A stretch of DNA of 11,963 nt from Puniceicoccales bacterium (GTDB lineage: Bacteria; Verrucomicrobiota; Verrucomicrobiia; Opitutales; JAIRKQ01): NCBI GenBank assembly GCA_031258795.1, contig JAIRMI010000087.1, positions 1 through 11,963 of the forward strand, given 5' to 3'. The notes beneath the pieces were generated by a model. It made no database searches and was not told the DNA's origin. It saw nothing but the letters and a program-made list of their open reading frames with translations. The stretch's first letter is position 1, and every line of letters begins with the position of its first letter. This document shows positions 1 to 7,290 of the stretch, one piece after another. The position numbers and the translations under genes are program-made.

Positions 1-261
1 ATATTTTCGCATTTGTGGCGCCGCTTGTACAGGCTCATATCATAGGGTTGCTGGACCTTGCGGCTACTTATGGACGGGATGCATGGCTCTACCCTCCGCT
101 GCCTCAGGCCCTCCCGAAATCAGTTAGCGTCGTACCCTTTGTCTGCCAACGGGTAATCGGTAATTCGCCTCTGGAAAGTCTTGTAGCAGTTCACCGGCGC
201 TCACGATATCATGACACTCCCAGCTGTCAAAATAGGGCCCTGTTCTCAGCGGTCAGCAGCA

Positions 262-520
262 ACCGCACCGGCTATCCGGAAGCATTGCAGGGAGCATGTA
301 GCTTGCTACCAAATTCACCTTTGGCTCGTCCGATGTGCCGCGGCGAAGCCCTTATTTAGGCTCGCCGCTGTCCTGTAAGTCTTTCAGCAGTTCGCCGGCC
401 GCCCAGAAACCTCGCAGGCAGCGTGTAATTTGCTGCCAAGCCTCCCTTTGGTTCGCCCGATGTGGCGCTGGGAAGATCCCCTTTTTTAGGCTCGCCGCTG
501 TCCTGTAAGTCTTTCAGCAG
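262..520. repeat. Imperfect tandem repeat, unit about 130 bp, two copies
   Basis: The segments around 262-390 and 385-520 are homologous. Their last 36 bases (355-390 and 485-520) are identical, giving a period of 130 bp. The earlier part of each unit is diverged, with one 3-base length difference near 350/480. In one plus-strand frame both copies give a related peptide (pattern PExxQxACxLLPxxPLxRPM) ending in TAG. On the minus strand both copies also encode a shared peptide (LLKDLQDSGEPK). Both strands being open is common in GC-rich repeats, so this does not prove coding. A short similarity to the start of a unit is also seen at 179-197. The second copy is cut at base 520 by the IS630 left end. 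Confidence 0.75.
341..367. other. GC-rich hairpin inside the repeat
   Basis: CGGCGAAGCC and GGCTCGCCG pair around the AT-rich loop CTTATTTA, with one bulged base. The second repeat copy (about 470-497) keeps the right arm but not a matching left arm, so the structure is not conserved between the copies. It lacks a clear U-tract and I do not call it a terminator. Confidence 0.4.
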
Positions 521-548
521 TATAGTCAAACTACTTGACAAAAGCGTA
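521..548 (+). repeat. IS630 left terminal inverted repeat
   Basis: Begins TATAGTCAAACTACTTGAC and matches the reverse complement of 1544-1571 at 21 of 28 positions. A promoter-like TTGACA lies at 535-540 within it, with a weak TATACC at 556-561 (15-bp spacer). It could have served the transposase start at 572. Confidence 0.8.
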
Positions 549-571
549 TAAAGATTATACCTAGAGAATGT

Positions 572-1562
572 ATGGCATACTGTACAACGGACTTAAAAAA
601 AGAGGGTGTTGAAATAGGAAAGCACGCATACAGTAAAAGAAACGAGCGAAGCGTTTGGAGTAAGTGAGCGTGCGATATCAGCAAAGAGGAAAAACGTGCG
701 GACTATGAGAAGGCAATGTCCGCGTACAAAAATCCTCCGCCTCTTTCCCTCTCTCTCCGACACTATTCAGTATGCTTTTCTGGAGTAAGATGACCATTGC
801 CGAATGTGTTTACGATTGCACTACCGATGGCGAAGTCTTCAATGCTTGGGTGGAGTAAAAACGGGACGAGAAAGAAGGTGCGGACTATGAGAGGGCAATG
901 TCCGTGTACAAAAAGGAAAACATAGTTTATGTGGATGAGAGTGGTATTGATCGCCGTCTGCACAGGCGAAGTGCCAGATCAGCAAAGGGGAAAGAAGGTG
1001 ATTGGCTTTGTAGCCGGGAAGAAGTTTCAGAGGAGGAACATTGTCGCCGGGTATGCCGATGGCAGTGCCCGTTGACAAAAAGGAAGACATAGTTTATGTG
1101 GATAAAAGTGGAATTGATCGCCACCTGCATAGGCGAAATGCCAGATCAGCAAAGGAGAAAGATCAGCAAAGGGGGAAAAGGTGTTTGGCTTTGTGGCCGG
1201 GAAGAAATTTCAGAGGAGGAACATTGTCGCCGGGTATGCCGATGGCAAGACCATTGCCGAATGTATTTACGATTACACCACCGATGGCGAAGTCTTCAAT
1301 GTTTGGGTGAAATAATCCCTCGTTGCAGCGTTGAAACCCGGGCAAGTGGTCCTTATGGAAATTGGGCGTTTCACAAACATCGGCGAACGTGGGAGGCCAT
1401 CGAAACTGCTGACTGTTCCCTAATTTACCTGCCTCCCTACTCTCCGGACCTCAAGCCCATCGAAAAATTCTGGGCGAACCTCAAAGGAACACTTTCCAAC
1501 ATTCTCCACCTCTTTCCCTCTCTCTTCGAAACTATTCATTCAGTATGCTTTTCTAAAGTAAG
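572..1562 (+). pseudogene. IS630 transposase, scrambled pseudogene
   Basis: This is the remnant of a DDE transposase with an N-terminal helix-turn-helix and an RNase H-like catalytic domain. The start at 572 reads MAY..TDLKKR, then after a frameshift TVKETSEAFGVSERAIS, typical of the IS630 HTH region. The first catalytic block, IVYVDESGID, occurs at about 918-947, and a mutated copy (VYVDKSGID, Glu to Lys) at about 1092-1118. The block read as VIGFVAGKKFQRRNIVAGYADG in intact relatives is out of frame here. TIAECIYDYTTDGEVFNVW is followed by a TAA at about 1314. The second catalytic Asp (normally VLMDN) is GAA in the local frame near 1360, with a frameshift just after it. The final block YLPPYSPDLKPIEKFWANLK at about 1426-1485 carries the terminal acidic residue. 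A 4-base ATTC insertion near the end shifts the C-terminal frame, so the stop is at about 1562 rather than 1554. No intact product is possible. Confidence 0.88.
894..1243 (+). repeat. Tandem duplication inside the IS630 transposase
   Basis: Copy one (894-1060) and copy two (1061-1243) both run from the ..KAMSVYKK.. coding segment through the first catalytic Asp block to ..AGYADG. GGCA lies at both joints (894, 1061) and just after the second copy (1244), which suggests short-homology duplication. Copy two carries an additional tandem duplication of about 17 bases, GATCAGCAAAGG.. at 1144-1160 and 1161-1178. Confidence 0.8.
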
Positions 1563-1571
1563 ATAACTATA
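1544..1571 (-). repeat. IS630 right terminal inverted repeat
   Basis: Its reverse complement begins TATAGTTATCTTAC and continues into the transposase C-terminal codons, as in compact IS630 elements. A truncated further copy of this right end lies inside the element at about 766-788, lacking the outermost bases. Confidence 0.8.
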
Positions 1572-1657
1572 CATATTGCGTGTTCCTTAACTGAAATGAG
1601 TATGAAATATAAATGTCCTATATTTTTTGGCAAAAAGATTTTTGATGGTAAGGGGTG

Positions 1658-3067
1658 CTAATTTGGTCCTTGTTTTTTTTTCTTTTTTCCTGCTTCTAGT
1701 AACCAAGGGAGCGCTAGGACGGCTATGTTCCCGATTACTATGCATAACGTGTACACACTGGGGCTTTGGATGCCGATACCGCTTGGCGGAAAAAACCCGA
1801 TGACGTAGCTAATCAGGCTTACACTCAGTCCCATGGCAGCAAGAATGATTGTAATAATTTTTCCCTTGAGGCCGCTGTAAAGGGTTGTTGCCGAGCTTTG
1901 TTGCTTAATTTTTAAAATTATGGCGGCTAGGAACATCAAAACATACATCAGGAGAAGATATTGGGCGGTCAGGTCAGTCAAAATAATAAACGCTGTGCTT
2001 ATGGACTCGGCAAACACAAAGACTAGGGACAGTACGGTTGCTATGATGGCCTGTGCGAGCATGATGTTTGTTGGCATGCCGTACTTGTTCAACTTGTGAA
2101 AAATATGGGGCAAGTGTCCATGTTTCACCGTTGAATGTAGGGCACGTGGTGGTCCCGAAACCCATGTGCAAAACCACGCTATGGAACCGAATGTCTCTAA
2201 GATTGCCACTATAGGTGTTAGCCAGCTGGTGTTTAATTCAGCAAAAAACCGAGCCAAAGCCTGTGTAGCTCCTGCATGGAGCACGAGCTCTTCCTTGGGA
2301 ACGACGATAGCTATGGCTAGTGATCCAAAGATGGAAACGAACAAAATCATGAGTGTGGCGAGCAGAATTGCCCGTGGGTAATTTTTCCGCGGATTTTCCA
2401 CGTCTTTAATGTGATTCGCAGACATTTCCATGCCGGCAAAACTCAACAGCAATCCCAATGTCAGAGACAGGTTGTTGGGGCTAGATAGATCGGGAAAAAA
2501 AGTTTTTGCCGAGAAAGTTATCTGGGAAGGATGTCCTCTTAGGAGCCAGTATAGGCAGAGTAGAACCATCGTTAATATGGGTAAAAGTGTTCCCAGGGAA
2601 CTGCCGATTGTGCTAATCGAACCCGTCACATGTATGCCGCGCAGGGTAACGATCGTGCCGCCCCAGATCACGATTAAGATTACCGCTAGCGTGAATAGGC
2701 GGCTTTCCGTAAGTGATGGAAAAATTCCGTAGGCGATGGTACCTGCTACAAAGGACAGTGCCATGGGGAAGCAAACAAAATTGTTTACATTTTGCAGCAA
2801 TACGGCGAAAAAACCCACCTTTTGTCCGAGGGCATGTGAAACCCAGGTATAAATACCCCCGCCCTCGGGGAAGATGGTGGTCAACTCCGCGGAAACAAGC
2901 GCTGTGGGAATCAAAAATAAAATAGCTGCCAGGGCATAGAAAAATAGTAAGGAAAAACCGTAGGGCGCTACGGAAGGTAAACTTCTCACGCTGGCAATTG
3001 CGGAAAAATTTATCATCGCCAGAGTGAATATGCTGATCTTTGGTCTAATATGCGAAACGTGTCCCAT
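1658..3067 (-). CDS. APC-family amino-acid permease, GadC-like antiporter
   Basis: A 469-residue inner-membrane protein with about 12 hydrophobic segments, of normal length for the APC superfamily. The N-terminal block ISIFTLAMINFSAIASVRSL and the following FPEGGGIYTWVSHALG fit the glutamate/GABA antiporter branch, where this Gly-rich break in the first helices lines the substrate site. The helix-6 region FAGMEMSANHIKDVENPRK is also characteristic. The likely role is exchange or uptake of an amino acid or its decarboxylation product; the substrate cannot be read from the sequence. The C-terminus is short and Lys-rich. I chose the ATG at 3067 because it lies 20 bp past the murJ stop and begins just before the conserved region. 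The open frame extends to 3241, but that would overlap murJ and add a non-homologous leader. No clear Shine-Dalgarno sequence is seen. It is the last gene of the minus-strand run. No strong terminator follows; an IS relic lies downstream. Confidence 0.85.
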   Translation of the reverse strand: MGHVSHIRPKISIFTLAMINFSAIASVRSLPSVAPYGFSLLFFYALAAILFLIPTALVSAELTTIFPEGGGIYTWVSHALGQKVGFFAVLLQNVNNFVCFPMALSFVAGTIAYGIFPSLTESRLFTLAVILIVIWGGTIVTLRGIHVTGSISTIGSSLGTLLPILTMVLLCLYWLLRGHPSQITFSAKTFFPDLSSPNNLSLTLGLLLSFAGMEMSANHIKDVENPRKNYPRAILLATLMILFVSIFGSLAIAIVVPKEELVLHAGATQALARFFAELNTSWLTPIVAILETFGSIAWFCTWVSGPPRALHSTVKHGHLPHIFHKLNKYGMPTNIMLAQAIIATVLSLVFVFAESISTAFIILTDLTAQYLLLMYVLMFLAAIILKIKQQSSATTLYSGLKGKIITIILAAMGLSVSLISYVIGFFPPSGIGIQSPSVYTLCIVIGNIAVLALPWLLEAGKKKKKQGPN

Positions 3068-3087
3068 TTTTTGGGAGAAAACGTAAA

Positions 3088-4602
3088 TTATGATCTTTTG
3101 CAAGATTTTATTGAAAATATCGATACTAAGATGTAACCCATTGCTGCGATGGGAACGTATATCAAAATGGTGCAAAAATCCTGTTGTTTGCGACTTAGCC
3201 AATTGGCAGTCGTGGATTGGCCAAATTTTATGCATAGGCATACTATAAGCAAACCGAGAACCATCCTTATCAATTTGTTAGAGCTTATTTTTAGGCAAAA
3301 CAGGGAGTTTTTCGCGCATAGTTTATGGTACAGCATTACCGTTTGCATTCCGATGGATAGTGTTGTTGCCGCCGCTATTCCTTCCACTCCAAATGATCCC
3401 ATAAGTGCTATGGTGAGTACGAAATTTATGGCTAAAGCGTATAAGCCGACTTTAACTGGGGTTTTCATGTCCTTCAATGCGTGAAAGCTGCGGATTAAAA
3501 AATTTGAAATTCCTAGGAATGGGATTGTGAAGCAGTATATGGCAAGTATGGGGATGGTTTTTGCCGTATCTCCTGCACCAAAAATGCCCCATTCAAAAAA
3601 TACGCTTAAAAGTTCTCGACGAATCAAAAATAAACCAACGGCGGAGGGAAGTAGGATCCAAAGCAGGATAAAGATGCCATGATTAAAAGTGTGGCTAAGG
3701 TCATCTTGTGAGCGTTTATCTGCTGCCAGTTTCGACATATCTGGAAAAATCACCGTCGCTACAGCTATGCCAAACACACCAAGGGGCAGTTCAACGACCC
3801 TGTTGGCGAAGTATAGCACGGATATGGCCGAGACGCAATACACATAGGATAAGTTTCTGGATATTAGCATGTTAATCTGAGCTATGGCCGCCCCAAAAAA
3901 TCCTGGCCAGAATAGCCTCAAAACTTCGCCTATCTCGGCGTCGTATGGTGACCCGTCACCTTTGATACCAAGCCTTTTCAATGCCCAAAGTGGAACCAGA
4001 CACTGCACTATTCCACCCAAAATTACCCCAAAACTTAAGCAATTGAGGAGCTCAATTCCTGATATGGATAGGGCAAATTTGCCGATTACCATCGAAGCTA
4101 TCATGCACAGGTTAAGCCAGATGGCGTTTAGCGATGCCGCTAGAAATCGGCCAAAAACATTCAAGCTGGCTGAAATTATTGCTGCTACGCATACGAAAAT
4201 CATGTAAGGCAAGAGCAAAACGAGAAAGTGGGCGGGTAAAGCCCATTTTTCTGTAACAAAGGAACATTTTGTGGCCAAATATGATAGTGAGCAACCAACC
4301 GCTGAAATGGCAGTCAAAACAACTAAAAGTTTCGCTATAACGGTTCTTAGCAGAGATAGTACGGCAGCAGGACCCCTCGTCATGTGTAGCTTTGACAGTA
4401 CGGGAATTACTGCCGATGATAGGGCACCTTCACCGAGTAGGCGCCTGAACAGATTTGGGATTGTGAAAGCAAACAAAAATGCCGAGCCCATGTCGCTGAT
4501 CCCAAACATACTGGCAAATAGCGCGTCACGTGCGAAACCGGATATTCTAGAAATGACCGTTGAGCCGGACACCAGGAATATGTTCCTTAATTTACTGCTC
4601 AT
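3088..4602 (-). CDS. murJ: Lipid II flippase MurJ (MviN family)
   Basis: A 504-residue polytopic membrane protein of the MOP superfamily that moves the peptidoglycan precursor lipid II across the inner membrane. The N-terminus has the family signature: SRISGFARDALF at 18-29 and FTIPNLFRRLLGEGALS at 46-62. The arginines matching E. coli R18, R24 and R52 are kept (here R19, R25, R53). The position of E. coli Asp39 is Ser40 here, with an Asp at 37. Length and repeated hydrophobic segments agree with a 14-helix MurJ. Its ATG follows the rsmD stop codon directly (TAA then ATG with no gap), which suggests translational coupling. The permease gene begins 20 bp after its stop. Its presence implies the organism makes peptidoglycan or a related septal wall. 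Confidence 0.95.
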   Translation of the reverse strand: MSSKLRNIFLVSGSTVISRISGFARDALFASMFGISDMGSAFLFAFTIPNLFRRLLGEGALSSAVIPVLSKLHMTRGPAAVLSLLRTVIAKLLVVLTAISAVGCSLSYLATKCSFVTEKWALPAHFLVLLLPYMIFVCVAAIISASLNVFGRFLAASLNAIWLNLCMIASMVIGKFALSISGIELLNCLSFGVILGGIVQCLVPLWALKRLGIKGDGSPYDAEIGEVLRLFWPGFFGAAIAQINMLISRNLSYVYCVSAISVLYFANRVVELPLGVFGIAVATVIFPDMSKLAADKRSQDDLSHTFNHGIFILLWILLPSAVGLFLIRRELLSVFFEWGIFGAGDTAKTIPILAIYCFTIPFLGISNFLIRSFHALKDMKTPVKVGLYALAINFVLTIALMGSFGVEGIAAATTLSIGMQTVMLYHKLCAKNSLFCLKISSNKLIRMVLGLLIVCLCIKFGQSTTANWLSRKQQDFCTILIYVPIAAMGYILVSIFSIKSCKRS

Positions 4603-5175
4603 TTATACGCGAGTATATATAATAATGTTTGGATGATTAGCAACTGCAATCCTTCCCAGTCGCCGTATTTCGACGAGCCCGCGTATGGATGGAGTCTTAT
4701 AGCTCGCTGGTACTTCGATCATCAATCTAGCATTATCCGCTTTTTTCAAAAACGGCGAAAATGTTGTTAAAATTTCCTCTCCACGCTCATCTAACATATT
4801 GTAGGGTGGATCGATGAATATTAAATCAAATTCGGCGTTTATCTGGTCGGCGGCAGCGAAGACATCCTGGCATATAATTTTACAGGTTGGTTCCCTTTGG
4901 GCAGCTTTTTTTACCCGCCTCAAATTTTCTTCGATGGCCTGTGCAGATTTTTGATTTTTCTCGATGAATATTCCCGCGGAAGCTCCTCTGCTGATAGCCT
5001 CGAGACCATAACTTCCCACTCCTGCGAATAAGTCGAGGAAGAATGCGTTAACCGAGCGTCCTTTTATAGATGAGAAAAGAGCTTCGCGGATGTAATCCGT
5101 TGCAGGACGTAAAAATTCCGCCTCCTCTGGTACTACCAACTGTATACCTTTCGCTCTACCTCCCGTTATTCTCAT
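4603..5175 (-). CDS. rsmD: 16S rRNA (guanine966-N2)-methyltransferase RsmD
   Basis: A 190-residue Rossmann-fold, SAM-dependent enzyme that methylates G966 of 16S rRNA in the assembled small subunit. The family N-terminus MRITGGRAKG is present, followed by RPATDYIREALFSSI (23-37), the SAM-binding motif LDLFAGVGSYGLEAISRGA (47-65) with the acidic IEKN at the end of the next strand (71-74), and the catalytic DPPYN (122-126). Length is normal. Its start lies inside the end of gmk (20-bp overlap, different frame), and its stop abuts the murJ start, so the three genes are probably cotranscribed. Confusion with another N6/N2 methyltransferase is unlikely given the N-terminal signature. Confidence 0.95.
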   Translation of the reverse strand: MRITGGRAKGIQLVVPEEAEFLRPATDYIREALFSSIKGRSVNAFFLDLFAGVGSYGLEAISRGASAGIFIEKNQKSAQAIEENLRRVKKAAQREPTCKIICQDVFAAADQINAEFDLIFIDPPYNMLDERGEEILTTFSPFLKKADNARLMIEVPASYKTPSIRGLVEIRRLGRIAVANHPNIIIYTRV

Positions 5176-5749
5176 GTTTCTCTTTCGTGTAAATATTCAA
5201 AAGCTCACTAAAATCATGCTCCCGCGAACTACTTACTATAACATATTTGTAGCGATTTGCAAATGATATTTCGTTTTTAGAGGTGCGTAGGCGATTCTCC
5301 ATTTCACAGTTATTTTCTGAGCCACGTTTACGCATTCTTTTCTTCAAAACTTCGAGATTTTCCGGCTCTATGAATATGGAAATAATGTCGATGTCCAGAT
5401 TTTTGTTTATTATTTGTAAAAATCCCTGCACGTCGATAACTAAAATCACATTTATGCCCTTGGATATTTTCTCCAAAATGTCCTTTTTTAGCGAACCATA
5501 ATAATGCTTGCCATGTATAAGGGCGTATTCTAGGAAAGCTCCACTGCCTATCCAGGATAGAAAATTTTCCTTGGAAATAAAATGGTAGTGCTTGCCATCA
5601 ATTTCACCCTTCCGCGGAGGACGAGTTGTGGCGGTTACGGAGCGTGTTAAGCTACCATCGGAGATATGGGCCAAAAGTGTGTTAACTACGGTATTTTTAC
5701 CGATTCCGGCGGGCCCAGATATAATAAATAATTTTCCACATTTGACCAT
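5156..5749 (-). CDS. gmk: Guanylate kinase
   Basis: A 197-residue cytosolic kinase converting GMP and ATP to GDP and ADP. The P-loop is GPAGIGKNTV at 12-21. The GMP-binding region SVTATTRPPRKGEIDGKHY (37-55) and FLEYALIHGKHYYGS (72-86) follow, then VILVIDVQG (101-109) and the lid-region RMRKRGSE (138-145), all in the family order. The residue after the P-loop lysine is Asn; many guanylate kinases have Ser, others (the GKGT type) have Gly. The second strand reads VIDVQG where IDWQG is usual. Neither change argues for loss of function. The ATG is 10 bp after the lysS stop. The 3' end overlaps rsmD by 20 bp. Confidence 0.95.
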   Translation of the reverse strand: MVKCGKLFIISGPAGIGKNTVVNTLLAHISDGSLTRSVTATTRPPRKGEIDGKHYHFISKENFLSWIGSGAFLEYALIHGKHYYGSLKKDILEKISKGINVILVIDVQGFLQIINKNLDIDIISIFIEPENLEVLKKRMRKRGSENNCEMENRLRTSKNEISFANRYKYVIVSSSREHDFSELLNIYTKEKHENNGR

Positions 5750-5759
5750 TTCACTCGGA

Positions 5760-7250
5760 TTACTGTTGGCGCATCATGGGAAACAAAATCGTATCCCGGA
5801 TGCTAGGAGCACTTGTAAGCAAGGCTACAAGGCGATCAATTCCGATGCCAATCCCTCCAGCGGGAGGCATGCCGTATTCCATGGCTAGGAGAAAATCATT
5901 GTCCAGGTTTTGCTTTTCTTCGCCGATTTGTGCTTCAAACATTTCCCGTTGAATGATGGGATTATTTTGTTCGGAGTAGGCTGGTGCAATTTCCTGCCCA
6001 TTTATGCATAATTCGAAAACATCTAAGTGATGCTGATTGTTGACATTGAGCTTTGCCAGTGGACATAGTTCCCGCGGGAGTTGTGTTACGAATGTTGGCT
6101 GTATTAAATTCGGCTCGATGAGCTTACTGTAGACGTCTTGGGTAACTTCAAAATCTTCCAGGCTTGAATCGGTTTCAAGTCCGGATTTATGGCAAAACTC
6201 GAGCTTCTCTTCCTTGCTACTATTGAACCAATTTTTATTTCCTGTCAGCTTAATGACTAGATCCGAGTAGGTCTCTATTTGCCATTCACCATCGAGATTG
6301 ATATCGGTTCCATCGAAGCGTTTGACCGTGCTTGTTCCCAACACAGTTTTGCAGAGATGCTGTGTAAGGTCATAAATTAGGACCATCATCCCTTTGTAGT
6401 CGGTGTAAGCCTGATATATTTCAATCATTGTGAACTCCGGACTGTGCTTCCTCGATAGCCCTTCATTTCTAAAAACACGACCAAGTTCAAATACGCGGTC
6501 AAACCCGGCGATGAGCATGCGCTTTAGAAATAATTCGTGGGAGATGCGCAGGTAGCAGTCCTGGTCTAGCGCATTTATGTGAGTTGTAAATGGCCGGGCC
6601 GCCGCACCACCGGCAACCATCTGCAAGATCGGGCAGTCCACCTCTTCAAAGGATCTATTCCATAAAAATTTTCTAATTTCCTTAATGATCTGGCACCTCA
6701 TTTTTGCGCGCTGGCGCGATTCCCCGTTAACGATCAAATCCAAATACCGCTGCCTGTAAATTTGGTCACTATCTGTCAATCCATGCCATTTATCGGGGAG
6801 CGGTCGCAGAGACTTAGAAACAAGCGTTATTGAGTCCGCTCGCACGGTGATTTCGCCGGTAGAAGTTTTAAACAATTTACCGCTGACACCAACTATGTCT
6901 CCTATGTCAAGCTTGGTAAATTCGGCATATTTTTGATCTCCGAGAGCGTTCTTTGTGACATATATTTGAATTTGCCCATCCCGGTCAAGCAGCTTTAAAA
7001 AGCTTGCTTTGCCCATGAGGCGAAACGCTACTATGCGACCCGCTACACTGACTTCCTTCTGTTCCTCGCTATCTGGTTCGAATAAGTCTATCGCTTCGCG
7101 GGATGTATATTTTTGCTCGCAATTGCTCAAAAAGGGATTTTCCCCATTGGCGCATAGTTCTGCCAATTTCGCTGATCGTACAGCAAAAATATCACTCTCA
7201 TTTACTACATTGTTGTTAGTGTCCATAATAACTATGGCGCCATTTCGCAA
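5760..7250 (-). CDS. lysS: Lysyl-tRNA synthetase, class II
   Basis: A 496-residue enzyme that charges tRNA-Lys. An N-terminal OB-fold anticodon-binding domain covers about 66-150 (VAGRIVAFRLMGKASFLKL, 69-87), followed by the class II catalytic core. Motif 1 lies around 195-221 (ending GGAAARPF), motif 2 around 256-281 (GRVFRNEGLSRKHSPEFTM) and motif 3 around 465-491 (GGIGIGIDRLVALL, then PSIRDTILFP). INGQEIAPAYSEQNNP (416-431) is the usual lysine-site segment. In motif 2 the family's RHNPEFT reads KHSPEFT, a conservative change at a normally invariant Arg. An alternative ATG at 7226 (MDTNNN) would remove eight residues; neither start has a clear Shine-Dalgarno. It begins 40 bp after the sctC stop and runs into gmk after 10 bp. 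Confidence 0.95.
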   Translation of the reverse strand: MRNGAIVIMDTNNNVVNESDIFAVRSAKLAELCANGENPFLSNCEQKYTSREAIDLFEPDSEEQKEVSVAGRIVAFRLMGKASFLKLLDRDGQIQIYVTKNALGDQKYAEFTKLDIGDIVGVSGKLFKTSTGEITVRADSITLVSKSLRPLPDKWHGLTDSDQIYRQRYLDLIVNGESRQRAKMRCQIIKEIRKFLWNRSFEEVDCPILQMVAGGAAARPFTTHINALDQDCYLRISHELFLKRMLIAGFDRVFELGRVFRNEGLSRKHSPEFTMIEIYQAYTDYKGMMVLIYDLTQHLCKTVLGTSTVKRFDGTDINLDGEWQIETYSDLVIKLTGNKNWFNSSKEEKLEFCHKSGLETDSSLEDFEVTQDVYSKLIEPNLIQPTFVTQLPRELCPLAKLNVNNQHHLDVFELCINGQEIAPAYSEQNNPIIQREMFEAQIGEEKQNLDNDFLLAMEYGMPPAGGIGIGIDRLVALLTSAPSIRDTILFPMMRQQ

Positions 7251-7290
7251 AACAACGCCACTTTTTCAAGTTAAAACGCAATGGATGCTT

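Larger units (their letters stand above)
1..520. other. GC-rich region without a recognisable gene
   Basis: This stretch is visibly more GC-rich than the rest of the window (for example 37 of 60 bases at 61-120). It holds an approximately 130-bp tandem repeat in its right half and ends exactly where the IS630 element begins. Open frames exist on both strands: a plus frame from the left edge to 359 and a minus frame at 356-541. Neither looks like a known protein family to me, and neither has a good ribosome binding site. The plus frame could be the 3' end of a gene that starts outside the window. I found no tRNA or rRNA signature. It may be a dispersed repeat of this genome or the remains of a degraded gene. 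Confidence 0.5.
521..1571 (+). mobile_element. Degenerate IS630-family insertion sequence
   Basis: The element is bounded by terminal inverted repeats: the left end 521-548 and the reverse complement of 1544-1571 match at 21 of 28 positions, both beginning TATAGT and both containing TACTT and AAAAGC. Ends starting in TA fit the IS630/Tc1 habit of inserting at TA. Length (1051 bp) is typical, but the interior is rearranged. The transposase segments appear in the order N-terminal HTH, a short middle piece, the C-terminus with an internal right end, a middle piece, then a tandemly duplicated catalytic segment, and finally the rest of the catalytic domain. Several frameshifts and an in-frame stop make it inactive. 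The left end directly abuts the GC-rich repeat; the right end lies 86 bp from the stop codon of the permease gene. Confidence 0.85.

Noticed and set aside
15..359. Plus-strand open frame of 114 codons (GTG start), open to the left edge
   Set aside because: No recognised family and no ribosome binding site. It lies in GC-rich repeat DNA where both strands are open. It might be a gene's 3' end, but I cannot support a CDS call.
356..541. Minus-strand 61-codon frame across the tandem repeat
   Set aside because: It starts inside the IS630 left end and runs through the repeat, so it is a chance fusion of element and repeat sequence. The other repeat copy is interrupted by a stop in the matching frame.
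1096..1566. 156-codon plus-strand frame as an intact short transposase
   Set aside because: Only its C-terminal half is the true transposase frame. The first half is the catalytic region read in a wrong frame, joined by frameshifts.
1..1571. CRISPR array or integron-type repeats
   Set aside because: The repeats here are long and few, with no regular short spacers. They are explained by the GC-rich tandem repeat and the rearranged IS630.
1572..1657. Possible terminator after the permease gene
   Set aside because: Only a weak A/T-only inverted repeat (AAAAATCTTTTT) is seen, with no GC-rich stem. I found no convincing terminator.
1974..2925. Antisense frames within the permease gene, and similar antisense frames in the other minus-strand genes
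   Set aside because: They mirror well-supported genes, lack ribosome binding sites and show no family signatures.
3068..3241. N-terminal extension of the permease up to an ATG at 3241
   Set aside because: It would overlap the end of murJ and add 58 residues that do not look like the family's N-terminus.
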